From positions 1-50,704 of IMG/VR virus record IMGVR_UViG_3300045417_000364: a stretch of DNA of 50,704 nt; one strand, given 5' to 3'. Position 1 is the first letter of the stretch. The number at the start of each line of letters is the position of its first letter. This DNA comes from a virus. Below the pieces are notes generated by a model. The model was not told the origin of the DNA. It saw nothing but the letters and a program-made list of their open reading frames with translations, and did not search any database. Shown piece by piece: positions 32,201 through 43,000 of the stretch. The position numbers and the translations under genes were made by a program.

Positions 32201-34004
32201 TGAAGGTGTAAACACAACCCCTGGTGTTGATACTATTACTATACCAAATCATGGATTGATAGATGGTGATCCTGTACTGTATGATCCTATTGGTCAAATT
32301 GAGATAGGTGGGAATTTGCAAGGACCACAGGCAGATGAGGTATATTATGTAAAGTATATTGATTCCAATACAATCCAGTTGTATACAAATTATACCTTAT
32401 TGGCACAGGAGAGAGTAATATTATACCTTTCAGGACAAGGAACTCAAAAGCTAATTGTATCTAATATTGATTTGAAAAGGAATACCATATTCTTAGCAGG
32501 ACACGGATATTTAAAAGGAACAGCTTTAAAAATTACTGGTACAGCATTGCCTGTAGGGTTTGTATCAGGTCAAGTTTATTATGTTGGATCTGTTACAACA
32601 AATAGTTTTACGTTACACGATGATAAAATTGATGCAGATAATAGTTTTGACGGTGTAGTAACGGAAGCTAAGGATATACAAAACAAACCAACAGGCACGA
32701 TGGTATTAACTAGGCTCAATATTAGAGTTGACGGTGCCATCAACACGAGTTCTAAGGAATATGCTAACTGGAGTGGACTAAGTGCCAACAATATTGCTGC
32801 CAATAATATTATTAGTGGTGTAATAAGTCCAAGTAGATTAGGTAGTTTGGCGGCAAACAATACTACGTTTTTAAGAGGCGATAGTGTTTATGCACCTGTG
32901 GTACAAAACATTTATAAACCAAATGATAGTGCTATTATACTTTTAGGTAGCTTTAAAACCAATGCAAATAATATAGCTGAATATACCAATGCTGTTAGTG
33001 TAGATGTAGATGTAGTTGATGGATCAGAAACTAGAGCCAGTCCAGATGGATTTCAGTGGACTAATTTAGGTGTAGCTAGATTTAATCGTGATCAATTTGC
33101 GGTTGGTTCAGGAACAGGTTTAGGGCAAGTTACCATAAAGGATTTAGTTGTTAATGCAGGTCAATTGGATAATAATAATGCCGCCTATTATTTGGAAAGT
33201 AGTAATCATACTATACAACCTGTAAACAAAGGTGGAACAAATATATCGACTTATACCGCAGGTGATATGTTGTATGCCTCTACAGATAGTATATTAAACC
33301 TACTTCCAATTGCAGATCCTTTTAATGTGCTCCAGGTTAAAGCAGATGGTTCCAAACCAGAATGGTCCAGCACCTTATTATTATCTGGTCTTACTGTTAA
33401 TGGTGATATTACTGTATCGGGTGCTAAAAGCACATTGAATGCATACGATATCAAAATGGATGATAATAATATTGAATTAGGTAGTGTAGAACCTGTATTC
33501 AATAGAGAGGGTGTAATAAACTATACAGGTGGGGGCAGTTTAACCACTGAAGTAACTATTCCTCTATCTAACTTAGGAACCACAGGATTGATACCAGGAA
33601 TGACTATTACTAAGGTCACTGTGGCTGGTCAACCTGGTTTGTTTGGAAATGATAGCAAGATTTTAAGTGTTGATAGTGCTACACAGTTTACGGTAATAGG
33701 TACAACTTTACCAACATCTGGAACTGTGAGATTTAATGCTGGTGGTGCTTCAGATGATACTGCCAATAACGGTGGATTAACCATTAAGAGTTCGGTAAAT
33801 AAGACACTGACTTGGAGTAAAGTTACAGGTGCATGGACTAGTAGTGAAAATATGGATCTGGCAGCAACAAAAACTTTTATGATTAATAATACTACAGTTT
33901 TAAGTGAAAATAAAGTATTAGGAAAGGAACTAAGTAGTCAAGCAGGCAAAATAATGACCAGTGGTAGTACTTGGATACGAACATTCGCCTTTATGGGAGT
34001 ATAA
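26235..34004 (+). CDS. Giant tail-fibre/adhesin, 2589 aa
   Basis: Residues 1-60 are the Mtd_N-like module (RRIQLRRDIQANWEE; GELGIDLSNKNFKIGNG). Residues about 135-450 carry repeats of the pattern G-N-L-I-G-D-V-Y-x-x-N-G and related strands, suited to a trimeric triple-beta shaft. Residues about 830-1130 look like a beta helix (VVGAGLRACNIRP). Three related modules with I-P-N/I-H-G-L and Y-Y-V near residues 1310, 1995 and 2083 look like repeated small domains. The C-terminus is short and hydrophobic (IRTFAFMGV). ATG 26235 is preferred over TTG 26205. Host-range determinant by inference. Confidence 0.8.
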   Translation: MTRRIQLRRDIQANWEEINPILAQGELGIDLSNKNFKIGNGVGRWAELDYALLQGRLSRINSNTYIETGAQANDRDKIYFVNNGQTTTEISAEEYTIVIQALFTADIPSTNPYNGTIVVQGGMGVSGDLNIGGQINAEEIFGNRITIIDKIFGNVEGTVYGNLIGDVFNSTGSRILDTGGSGVPALYIGNINGNINSPGGSFFSNLTTNSGFIDGTIIGSNTPTTIKGTVITATDKFEGTLQGNLVGDVYAQNGTTKIIENSADGIEATFYGKLIGNIAGDFKGDIYANNSSRKVFENGAGNLPTDLDYAPAQFIGNVAGNITSNQISTFSNIEVNGGRLDNVIIGDNLPAKIVGTTIIATEVFIGQFEGIIVGSSTGDILASNGVKVLENGTDGKNAFFIGVVKAKDGTTTILDPGTGGPTDASTYLAAEYFGNVRGNLIGNVDATTVTTDSIDIDNININGNTISSTNGGIIISTHTSTDPLVINSKTLQATYDSTLGKSNFTLDGKVSVSGIIEANGGYLNTTSGIFKLLDDTATTINFAGAATNLEIGSATGTTKIKNDVTIDKNSNILGNLTVTQNLTVEGSLTYLKTTNTEIKANTIILNKGETGSGVTAGTAGIEIDRGLAHSSWIKWSEPTDTWEFGINDSYANTKMLDLSVTGNVSVVGDIDAANITTTANINVGGDFQVTGTSQFSGNITTNDISVDNLTVEGNETVEGTLAVTGLSTLATVDINGGNIDDTKIGYTTPSTIRATDVEVEQLVVKNQGEIRFKESTDAGNTYVGFKAPDSFVESYTLTLPAVKGIDGNVLAFNANGDKLEFVSADLFGGGQVAVSAENGDDANDGINRPVKTIKRALQIASGQVYDATGKVNGKRIVIAVASGEYYEDNPIIIPDNVSVVGAGLRACNIRPLNNGKDMLRVRNGCYFTEITFRDALNVDGKPVFTFNYAVAFDDATDIYTSRTGYINLPTIKPIITISPYVQNCSIISFLGGNGVLVDGNKVKVPNRPQNAIEAELVNNTLPGIPQQGKSMVANAFTMLSFGGTGWRVINDAYAQIVSCFQIFCLNGSYCQSGGYLSITNSATNFGQYALRASGYSPNAFDFNRGFITSISSFLGQDVITAIGFKELPNPHYVTRFREPSYKQAYDLINANKEELADDLISWINDQITNGTSPFFTQFIYNQAKCLRDAKIVLEAVAYDTLSGGNSKLIEAALSYSEANSITLNLQKEQNIAAFNRLRDITLPLVTSTGHAPIVAAKFNLLINVLDDPTTAPPIVEITNIGDITNNHIITNPNDIVPFNAANVDIINDTLLIPIHGLANMQKVVYSNNGNNDIPGLDNEQSYYVEVLNANTIRLFTDESKSKRADILSVGIGTHRLIKNVIEYFIDDLLTYHKVFQKLTLPSDSYTFIPGRLISATTQTGSLSVTNLAYVLSWDKTTKELIVAIDIAAQSPRFLLTSIITGDHSDDSTVIGGITPINVVNISDYYSATFKVGSTFGSAIIQNKSQLITKQIWLHRPSICNSSSHTWEYAGSGIDYNALPQNGGVTRVEYQQVSDLPGRVYTSGTNELGDFLVGDFIKAENKTGNVTFTNTVSIGELDALKLSINDIIIEEFSIDIQLGDSEPGGPKDSRISTQKAIRSFIQNKLSPFLDREVTTNNLAGAIPQLNSLGLLNADVIPPIRAFLIWKTNGYGSRLALKDTVPSSNVLPADISTENYSTIDVYLNSTITADDLTLIVQDNTNARGYLLGNVIEQNVITIASIDKTFEILFNNFDDLIIEGVGTYSLNTTPGIPTISPILVNQSSNYVLTEILPSQMLLLDTTQTYNFAGINPVTGAITKAQGYINSEDYEPTGLELGVIVQVDNVNKISGTGYIDNVYKNVPLQSLTGAGTGAKATLTVRDNKVDSVEMTSGGTGYILGEVLSATILLQNEGVGGFQIPVLKIENRLHINNVGGVKFSNTQDPDLKDFIQDANATTVSINQTGSIEISFDANEGVNTTPGVDTITIPNHGLIDGDPVLYDPIGQIEIGGNLQGPQADEVYYVKYIDSNTIQLYTNYTLLAQERVILYLSGQGTQKLIVSNIDLKRNTIFLAGHGYLKGTALKITGTALPVGFVSGQVYYVGSVTTNSFTLHDDKIDADNSFDGVVTEAKDIQNKPTGTMVLTRLNIRVDGAINTSSKEYANWSGLSANNIAANNIISGVISPSRLGSLAANNTTFLRGDSVYAPVVQNIYKPNDSAIILLGSFKTNANNIAEYTNAVSVDVDVVDGSETRASPDGFQWTNLGVARFNRDQFAVGSGTGLGQVTIKDLVVNAGQLDNNNAAYYLESSNHTIQPVNKGGTNISTYTAGDMLYASTDSILNLLPIADPFNVLQVKADGSKPEWSSTLLLSGLTVNGDITVSGAKSTLNAYDIKMDDNNIELGSVEPVFNREGVINYTGGGSLTTEVTIPLSNLGTTGLIPGMTITKVTVAGQPGLFGNDSKILSVDSATQFTVIGTTLPTSGTVRFNAGGASDDTANNGGLTIKSSVNKTLTWSKVTGAWTSSENMDLAATKTFMINNTTVLSENKVLGKELSSQAGKIMTSGSTWIRTFAFMGV

Positions 34005-34005
34005 T

Positions 34006-34338
34006 ATGTCAGAACAATTAAAAATATTAGGCCAAGCAGCACCAGCAAATACTAATTTAACAGATATATATACTGTGCCGGCACAGACTATGGCCACCAT
34101 AAGTACTATCACTGTATGTAACTTATCAGCAAGTTTAACTAACTTTAGAATATCAGTGGCCGCAAATGGTGAATTAGATTCAATTAAGCAATACCTTTTT
34201 TACGATCAAGAAATTGATACTAAAACTACATTTGCAGTGACTATAGGTATAACATTAGGTCCTGGAGATAAAATTAGAGCAAAAGCTGCGACTGGCAATA
34301 CTTTAACATTTAATATATTTGGTATAGAGGTCAGCTAA
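34006..34338 (+). CDS. Small beta-rich virion-type protein
   Basis: A 110-aa protein (MSEQLKILGQAAPANTNL) with alternating hydrophobic strands (MATISTITVCNLSASLTNF; KTTFAVTIGITLGPGDKI). It resembles small beta-sandwich decoration or fibre-tip proteins and the general style of the 11915 gene. It lies one base after the giant fibre stop and is coupled to the next gene by TAATG. No enzyme motif. Confidence 0.65.
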   Translation: MSEQLKILGQAAPANTNLTDIYTVPAQTMATISTITVCNLSASLTNFRISVAANGELDSIKQYLFYDQEIDTKTTFAVTIGITLGPGDKIRAKAATGNTLTFNIFGIEVS

Positions 34339-36143
34339 TGGCGCTAGAATTATCAAACCCAACAACAAATTTAACTAAGATTAGAAATACTCTTGTGGAT
34401 GTAAACACTGGTAATGCCAGTGAAGGTACACAACGTGTAATCTTAGCCACAAATCAACCCACAATTTCTGTTTCATTAACGGGGAGCACTAGCGATGTTA
34501 ATGTTCAACAAGTCTACATACAAGATTCAGCAGCAGCATCTGGAGCTAGCCTTTTTGTTGCAGGAGCCGTAAGAGAAGATACTTTAGCTGCTGGTTCTCT
34601 TGTTTCAGGTGATTATACTTGGTTAAAAACTAACCAACTAGGGAGATTATATACAAGTGCAACAATAGATGCATCAATACCTGCTGGCTCTAATACTATT
34701 GGTCAAGTAAATTTAAATGCCGGCTCTAATACTATTGGTAAGATTGATATTAATCAAGTTTATATAGAAGATGCTACTGCCCCAGCTGCTGGTGGTCAAT
34801 CATTATTTTTAGCGGGAGCAATAAGACAGGATAATATAGCTACAACAACCACTGCTGATGGAAATTACAGTAACCTAAAAGTTAATAGTACAGGAAGGTT
34901 GTATACTCTAGCTACCCTTGACGCTGCATTACCTACAGGTACAAATATAATTGGTAAAGTTAATCTTTTACAGGGTACCAGTGGTAACGAAATTAACATA
35001 AGAAACAAGGCTGATTCTATTGCAAGTATAACATCTATACAGATAACAGGACCAAGTGGTCAATTTAGTTGTGCACCTACAAATTCAATAATGATAGTTG
35101 GGCAATTTATTACCTTATCAGGTACAGTAAATTCAGGTAGCATTTCTGGTTATAATAGTCCTACAACTTACAAAATTAGTGCTACTAATGGTAGTAATAC
35201 ATTTACTTTAATTAATTTAAATAATTCATCTCTCACGACCACCGCTGGGGGGATCACTTCTTTAACCGGTTCAGCTGCATCTCTTGAAACTGCTTTAGTT
35301 ACAAGTTTGAGAGATAGTTTACCAGAAGGCTACAATGTAATTGGTAAATTAGCACCTAATAGTGGAATTAATATTGGAACAGTTGATGCAAATATTTTAA
35401 ATGGAGTAACCGTTAGTGGTAATTTAAGCACTATTACTTCAATTACAACCGCTAATCTTGCAGCAGATGATCTACACGATGGCGTAGCAGGAACAACTGT
35501 AGTAATGAATGGCGGTTTTGCTAATAGCACAGCACCTACAGCAGTTGCAGACGGAGATGCAGCAAGGCTTTGGACTACTTTAAATGGAGCCTTACATGTG
35601 GCTGATGCAGGTGGTAGTTTAACAGTAGATGCACCAGTTACTACGCCTGTACATGTTAGACTTAGTGATGGAACCAGCGTAATAAACACACTTCCAGTAA
35701 GTTTAGTTACTGGAACTAATTCTATAGGAAATGTAGGTCTAAATGCTGGAACTAACGCTATTGGAAAACTAGCAGCCAATGACGGTGTAGATATTGGTGA
35801 TGTATCTATCAAGGATATTAATATTCTATTAAACAATACCACCACAAGTGCGTTAGCAAATGCTCTTGTAATAAAAGCAGGCGCAGGTAATTTATATATG
35901 TTAAACGGATATAATAATCATTCAAGCCCTCAGTTTATACAAATACACAATACTAGTAGCGTACCTCTACAAGGTGCGACACCAATATTAACCTTTATTG
36001 TACCTCCTAATAGTAATTTTAGTTTTGACTGGGGAGTTTATGGAAGGAGATTTAATACTGGTATTACGGTAACCAATAGTTCCACTTTGAGCTCCTTAAC
36101 TATAGGCCTACCCAATTGTTGGTTTGACGCTCAGACTTCGTAA
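34338..36143 (+). CDS. Repeat-containing fibre-type structural protein
   Basis: A 601-aa Ser/Thr/Asn/Gly-rich protein. The motif G-T/S-N-T-I-G-K/Q-V-N-L-N-x-G recurs at several places in residues about 110-490, and two longer blocks are near-copies: VYIQDSAAASGASLFVAG and VYIEDATAPAAGGQSLFLAG. The C-terminal 100 residues (LYMLNGYNNHSSPQFIQIHN) look like a beta-sandwich receptor-binding domain. No signal peptide; part of the fibre block. Confidence 0.7.
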   Translation: MALELSNPTTNLTKIRNTLVDVNTGNASEGTQRVILATNQPTISVSLTGSTSDVNVQQVYIQDSAAASGASLFVAGAVREDTLAAGSLVSGDYTWLKTNQLGRLYTSATIDASIPAGSNTIGQVNLNAGSNTIGKIDINQVYIEDATAPAAGGQSLFLAGAIRQDNIATTTTADGNYSNLKVNSTGRLYTLATLDAALPTGTNIIGKVNLLQGTSGNEINIRNKADSIASITSIQITGPSGQFSCAPTNSIMIVGQFITLSGTVNSGSISGYNSPTTYKISATNGSNTFTLINLNNSSLTTTAGGITSLTGSAASLETALVTSLRDSLPEGYNVIGKLAPNSGINIGTVDANILNGVTVSGNLSTITSITTANLAADDLHDGVAGTTVVMNGGFANSTAPTAVADGDAARLWTTLNGALHVADAGGSLTVDAPVTTPVHVRLSDGTSVINTLPVSLVTGTNSIGNVGLNAGTNAIGKLAANDGVDIGDVSIKDINILLNNTTTSALANALVIKAGAGNLYMLNGYNNHSSPQFIQIHNTSSVPLQGATPILTFIVPPNSNFSFDWGVYGRRFNTGITVTNSSTLSSLTIGLPNCWFDAQTS

Positions 36144-36157
36144 AATAGAATTAAAAT

Positions 36158-37069
36158 ATGGCTTTATTTATATCTCCCCCATTACAAGGAATCCAAGGTT
36201 TACAGGGAATCCAAAGTATACAGGGAATCCAAGGTATTCAAGGGTTCCAAGGTACTCTAGGGTTCCAAGGTATACAGGGAATCCAAAGTATACAGGGAAT
36301 CCAAGGTACTCAAGGGTTCCAAGGTATTCAAGGAATCCAAGGTACTCAAGGATTCCAAGGTACTCAAGGAACCCAAGGTATTCAAGGGTTCCAAGGTACT
36401 CAAGGGTTCCAAGGTATACAGGGAATCCAAGGTACTCAAGGGTTCCAAGGTATTCAAGGAATCCAAGGTACTCAAGGATTCCAAGGTACTCAAGGAACCC
36501 AAGGTACTCAAGGGTTCCAAGGTATACAGGGAACAGCTGGACCAAGCACTATAATAAATGCGGCATCTGTAACGACGGGGACATATTATCCGGTATTAGT
36601 AGGAGGAGTTGGATCACTTCAAACAGCACGAACTTCAACCAATTTTAGTATCGATACCCAGACTAATGTACTTTCTGTACAGGCTGCTGCTGCTCGATAT
36701 AGTGACTTGGCAGAAAACTATGTAGCAGATGCAGCCTATCCACCAGGTACTGTACTAATGGTGGGTGGAGATCAAGAAGTTACTCTAGCAGATAACACTG
36801 GTCAACGAATAGCAGGAATTGTTAGTACATCACCATCATATTTGATGAATAGTGCGTGTGAAGGTGAACATGTAGTAGCTATAACTCTACAGGGAAGAGT
36901 ACCAGCCAAAGCCCTTGGGCCTATAAATAAAGGTGATTTTATATATAGCGCAGGTGGAGGATATGTAATGGGTCAACGTGAAAAAAATAACAACTTACAC
37001 TGTTTAGGTTTGGCCTTAACCAATTTGGATCAAGCTACAGGTGTTGTAGAAGTTATGGTAGGTAAATAA
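36158..37069 (+). CDS. Collagen-like fibre protein with Peptidase_G2/IMC-like C-terminus
   Basis: A 303-aa protein. Residues about 9-127 are about 40 Gly-x-Gln triplets with x mainly Ile, Phe or Thr, a bacterial collagen-like triple helix without proline. The C-terminal 150 residues (YSDLAENYVADAAYPPGTV; GRVPAKALGPINKGDFI) match the fibre-end chaperone domain related to the Peptidase_G2/IMC family. A trimeric fibre with an intramolecular chaperone is likely. Two triplets have Ser in the Gly position (QSIQ). The start has no clear ribosome site. Confidence 0.8.
   Translation: MALFISPPLQGIQGLQGIQSIQGIQGIQGFQGTLGFQGIQGIQSIQGIQGTQGFQGIQGIQGTQGFQGTQGTQGIQGFQGTQGFQGIQGIQGTQGFQGIQGIQGTQGFQGTQGTQGTQGFQGIQGTAGPSTIINAASVTTGTYYPVLVGGVGSLQTARTSTNFSIDTQTNVLSVQAAAARYSDLAENYVADAAYPPGTVLMVGGDQEVTLADNTGQRIAGIVSTSPSYLMNSACEGEHVVAITLQGRVPAKALGPINKGDFIYSAGGGYVMGQREKNNNLHCLGLALTNLDQATGVVEVMVGK
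36179..36532 (+). repeat. 9-bp tandem array encoding collagen-like triplets, with a 126-bp super-repeat
   Basis: Units such as GGAATCCAA, GGTACTCAA and GGGTTCCAA alternate without frame changes. A block of about 82 bases beginning at 36301 recurs identically at 36427, a period of 126 bases or 14 units, which points to recent unequal exchange. All reading frames across the array are nearly stop-free for this reason. Confidence 0.9.
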
Positions 37070-40000
37070 TGGCAAATCAATGTAGTCCATTTGGAAATGG
37101 TTTTGGTGGAGGAGTAGGTGGTTTCCCAGGAGGAGTGGGTCCTGAAGATGTTCAAGGTCTACAAGGCTTACAGGGTCCTAAAGGAACACAAGGTTTACCT
37201 GGACCACCTGGTCCATCTCCAGGCACTACACCTTTAGATCCTTCCTGTAGTCGTGTAGGATCAGCAGCGCAAAGAAGTGTAACAAGCGGTGGATCTGCTA
37301 GTGGGGAAGGATCATTTTCTTTTACATTAACTGATATTGAAATTGATTATAGTGCCCATATTGATGAAGTCATATGTGAATTTCATCAACATAATGTTAC
37401 ACATATTGCCATATTAAATGAGTTAAGACGTCTTGCTGATAATAGTGATGTAATGAAAGTACATCAAGGCACAATGGCTGAAATGTTAACAAAGATAGCA
37501 GGACATCATGAAAGAATTGATTCTAATACAGATCGTATTAGGGTTGTAGCAGAACATCTGCGTGTGCTTGCAGATACTACAGGTATTACTACTCGTAGTC
37601 CATATGACTATTTGTATACATATAGTGTTTTACGAAGTTTAGAAATAGAAAATATAAGTGTAGCAACAGCTATAAATGGACATAATAGTTTACCACCGCA
37701 AACTTTAGCAAGCCCAAGTCCTGCTCAAACACCGCAGTCTGCCAGTCCATTAAGATGGGAAGGAACATGGGACGAAAATCATCCTTATAAAACAGATGAT
37801 ATAATATTTCATGGTGATAAACCATGGGTAGCAATAAGACCTAATGTTGGAGCTCTGCCGCCATGTAACCCAGATGGTAATAAGATATGGAAACCTTTAA
37901 CTGAGGCTATTGTTGTAAAAGCAGAAAAACCTAAAGAAGTTTGGAAGGGTACTTGGAATAAAAATTTAAATTATCCTGCTGGTAGTATTGTAATGTATAA
38001 GCCAGGACTTGAAAATGATAGTGTAGATACATTAGCTGATTTAGCTTATTCTGCAGTACAAGGAAAAATATATAAAGCAAGTGAGAATATTGGAGCTTAT
38101 ATACAAACAAGAGTATTACCAAGTGATGGTAGCCAATCTGACGGTCATACTTGTTGGACAGAAATAAGTTATTGTGCTGAACCTGATGAATGCGAAAATA
38201 TACCACTACTTAATGTTACTATAAAAAGCACCATAGGAGATATAACTTGTACTGAAAATAAATTAGCATTATTAGATAATGATGCTGTAATTACTGTTGA
38301 ACCAAAAAACAATTGTTTTGACTTGGACGACTTTGTAAAATTGTATCACAGAACTTATATATCTGAGAGTTATAAAGAAAGAGCACAAGCTCTTCTAGAA
38401 TATTTTATTACCAATAACAAATACACTATTAGTAATCCCTATGATCTTGATGACTTTGTAGATGAATATAGGAATGAAAATACCCCAGAAGTCTATAAAA
38501 ATATTGCCAAACTTATACTACCATATTACACATCTAATCAGGCCTACACTACAGATAAAAATTATGACATAGATGATTTTGTACAAGAATTTAAAGAATC
38601 ATATGCACCAGCGATTTATAAAGCAAGAACTTTGGCTATACTTCCGTACTTTACAAGTAATAATGAGTTTTTTATTACTAAGTGCTATAATATGGATGAT
38701 TTTGTAACTGAATTTAAAGGATCAAAGGATCCAACTCTTTATAAACAAAAAGCTGAATCTTTATTACCTTTATTTAAAAGTAACAATGCTTTTACTGTTG
38801 CGATAGAATCAGATTCCGTAGCTATTAATTGGAAGGCAATAGTCATTAATGAGGAACCACCACCACCATTTAGGCCAACTGTACCGATAGATACTATTAA
38901 AGTAACAGCCAATAAAAGCAGGATAAAGGAGGGAAATAGTGTAACTTTTACCATCGAAACAACCTTACCAAATGGCACGGAACTATACTGGAAAAATATT
39001 GGAACCACTGATACTTTTGATTTGGCTTTTTCTGATAATGAAGAAATTTTTAATAGTCTAACAACACCAGCAAGCCCCTCTGTATATCAATCTAAAAATA
39101 GTGTATATGTGGATCTTTTGAACCAAGTTGGTGTATGGGAAAGTGACGTAAATCGCAGTACTTTTGAAAGATCCTATGCTGTAGATTTTCCAGTAACTGG
39201 ATCATATATGATTTCAGGTGCATGTGATAATAAAGGTTATTTGTATATAGATGATGTGGAAATGGCATTTTTTCCTAGTTTGCAGAATACAATTAATAAA
39301 ACAATACAAGTAACAGCAGGTATTAGACGGTTAAGAATAGTAGGACATAACGATAACGGTCCTGGATCTTTTGGTTTGATTATTAAAGGTGGTGTTGCTA
39401 GTAATTCTGGTTCATTTATTGTGCAAAATGGTGTAGGCACAGTGACATTATTCACAAGGAATGATGGAGTTTCGGAACAAGAAGAAACTATTATTTTAGA
39501 AATTAAAAAAGATAGTATTACTGGGACTACTCTTACTACATCCCAAGCTGTTTCAGTAATAGATGCCATACCTACTTGGTCAATTATACCAAATACTACA
39601 AGTGTAAATGAAGTTACTTTTAAAAAATTACAGGTACAGTCCAGTAACTTTTATATTGAAAATAATACTGTTCTTTCATTTATAAAAATAGATGATCAAA
39701 TCTCTATACTGCCTGGCGGCCGTGGTACGACAATGGCTGTGTTTGAGCCTGAAACATTAACCCTTACCTTTAAAAGAACCTTTGATACATGGGGTAATTA
39801 CAGTGAGGATGATGCTTTAGTAGCAGCCTTAAATGCTGTTTCTGATGGTAAATTATTAGTCTTAATAAGTTGTGATGCACTACGAATCAATGAAGCAATG
39901 AGACAAGCTCTAAACACTCATTTTGGTGGTCAAAGTGACTTTGTTTTATTGGGTCAAGATGAAGGGAATAGAGGGAGTCACATATTCGTAGGTTATAGAG

Positions 40001-43000
40001 GGGGACCATTATTACATGAAATGTTCAGTACTAACCGCGTTCAACCTATAGTATTTTCAATAGATCTCCCTATTGAAAATACTATAGAATATAGTGTAGT
40101 AACTACAAATGTACCAAATGGATACACTGCATATTATAATTCAAATAATCCAGACGATATAATACCTTCCAGTGGTAGTTTTGTGATACAAAATGGTGCA
40201 GGAAATATTAATCTCAAAGTTAAAGCTGATAATAAAAGAGAAGAAACTGAAAGTCTAGTAGTCAACGTGACAACTGACACTGGATCAATTTTGGCAACAA
40301 GTGTTCCTGTTTTTATTAATGATACCGTACCACCACCAAGCCCAAGTTTTACTATAACACCAACAAGTAGCACAATGGCCGAATGGAGTGAAGCAGGATA
40401 TCAACCAGTCTTAGAACTTAATATTAGAACAACTAATGTAGACAACGGCACCTTGCTCTATTATACATGCGACCCACCAGAACGGAATGATGATTTTAGT
40501 TTTGCGTTTCCAGGTAGTGGCTTTGTAGAAATACAAAATAATTCTGGTATTATAAAATTAGGTGCTATCAGCGATAAATTTACCGAGGGTCCTGAAACTT
40601 TTAGGATTGAATTAAGAACTGGTAGTAGAACTGGACCAATTGTTGCGACCAGTAGTCTAATTACCATATCAGATACTAGTACGGGCACCGGTGATACCCA
40701 AGGATTTTGTTTTTGGCCTTCCAGCAGTCCCAATCCAGTAATGGTTCAGGAACTTAGTCTGTCTACTCCTCAAAACGTTGCTTATAATCCAACATTTGGT
40801 CCTACGCAAGGTGTACCAGGTGAATATAGAACGAATACCACAACCCCAGTAATAGGTAATATAACAGGTGGACCACCCAATGCAGTTGTTACTGTAAATA
40901 AATATTCAGATGCAAATGGTATGTTTAACAAAGACTATGTAGCTGGAACAAATATATCTTATACGATTACCCTTAGTAACACAGGAACATTTACAGATGA
41001 ACCTAGAATTTTCCCTGTGGCAGGAAATGTTTTTTACACATTCACTTTTAGAGGCACTCCTATCACTAGAACAAGATATGGATTGTTTAGAAATCCAGAC
41101 CGTGCTGATTTATCCTACTGGACAAATAAGATTATTAACGAAAATTTAGATCCAACAAGCAGGGAATTTTATACAAGTTTTTTCCGTTATTATGATTCAT
41201 TAGGCGCTACTAGACATGTAACAAATGACAAAACTTTTGATCCAACATCAGCAAGTGGTTGTGGATTCTATGATGATCCCCCTACAGGGATTCAAACGGT
41301 AGCACGTTATGGGCTTTACAGATGGCCAGACCGTAATAGTTTAAAATCTATGGTTAATTTAAGTTTAAGTAATAATTATCAAATTAATAGTCTTGCTTTT
41401 AACAATCAATTTTTTACCTTTTGTGATGATACACAAATTACACGACATCTTAATGATACCAAAACTTTTGATGATACCCATGCTGTTAATGCTCCTGAAT
41501 TTAGAGATCAACCTTTAAATTGGGCTGGCCCTACAAGATATGGTCTATGGCAATATCCTGATCGTGCAAGTTTAAGAGTAAGTGTAAATTATGCTATAGA
41601 ACAAGATTTAAGCCCAACAAGTATTACCTATAGAACTATATTTTTTACTTACATGACTAGTCTTGGCAGAACACGTCATCTTACACAAGATAAAGCCTTT
41701 GATGGTTCCAACACAGGTGGAGGATTTTATGATGCACCAGCAAATTGGCCAGGAGCTGATCGCTGGGCATTATATAGATATCCTGATCACGAAAACCTTG
41801 CCTATTGGACAACTTTATCATTAGATCGACAATTAGCGCCATATAGTATAGAATTTAATACCGCGTTTTTCAATGGTTTAAGTTTGGTAGGTGAAAAAAG
41901 ACATCTTACTGACAATAAAATATTTGATCCTACTACAAATGGTTGTGGCTTTAGAGCTAACCCAACAGATTGGAATCAAGGTGGTTCAGGAAATATAGAG
42001 GGTTTAGACTGTACGAAGAAATTTAAAATTTTTAATACTAATAAAGTTAATACATTTAGAATAGTAAATGAAAATTGTACTCCCGTTTACACAACAAAAG
42101 GTTTAGCTGCTAATCTTACTTTCTATGCGGAGAAGAAGAAGCCTAATCCTAATTTAACAGAGGTAGAGTTTAAAGGCTGTTGGGAAGATTGTACCATATA
42201 TAAAACACATGAAATGGTACTGCATAATCAAGTTACCTGGGTAGCGACGAGAGACAATACAGGTAATGAACCTAACAGTAAGAGTAGATATTGGCGAGAA
42301 ATACTCACAGAACAAGCAGCATTTATTGATAATCCTCCACTATGGAAAGGTGCATGGGTAAACTCAACTACATATCCTCAAAATAGTATCGTTAGCCATG
42401 ATAATAAATCATACATAGCTAAGAATTATGTGGATATAACCACCACTCCACTGCCCCCTCCACAGGCACCCAAAGATTGGAAAATTGTAGATGATCCAAG
42501 TATATATTGTGCAGTACCAGAGAAAGAAAAACCTGATGTACCTAAATCTAAATCTACAAAAGATGTAAAATTCGTTGGCCCATATGTATCAACTTACCCC
42601 ATCACGACATACGATATTGTTATACATCTTGACCCTGAACCGGACCCAGAACCAGAGGTGTTATTTGTTTCGGATATACCTGAATTTTTTAAACCAATAA
42701 TTGAAACAATATTAAATCCTACAGATGAGAATGAACCAGTAGCGTATGTTGAAGATGAAGTATATGATCCAGGTACGGTAGTTTATTTCACTCCTATATT
42801 TGAAAGCCTACCTGTTCCTCCGCAAGAGTCACTTCAACAAATAAACGTTCCAAGAATTACTGTACCACCTGAACTATATATTGCTTTAAAGCCTAATGGT
42901 CCTGGTACTCCCCCACGTAAAGATCCTAATACATGGGCCAAAATTTTACCAAAGTTAGGACCGCCTAGAACTTTATATCCTAAAAATACGGTTGTTCCTA

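Noticed and set aside
26403-33502. Many antisense open frames of 60-130 codons inside the giant fibre gene.
   Set aside because: They have hydrophobic, low-complexity translations expected from reversed beta-rich coding sequence, no ribosome sites, and lie wholly inside a convincing gene.
35330-35845. A 171-codon antisense open frame inside the 601-aa repeat protein gene.
   Set aside because: It is Val/Pro/Ser-rich and mirrors the repeat codons of the sense gene; no start context supports it.
36179-36532. Possible CRISPR-like array because of regular short repeats.
   Set aside because: Units are 9 bases, contiguous and in frame, with no unique spacers; they encode a collagen-like protein.
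36124-36648. Additional long open frames across the collagen-like array on both strands (N-P-R-Y-S-R and L-E-Y-L-G repeats).
   Set aside because: The 9-bp repeat contains no stop in most frames, so these open frames are by-products of the array; only the Gly-x-Gln frame joins to a recognisable C-terminal domain.
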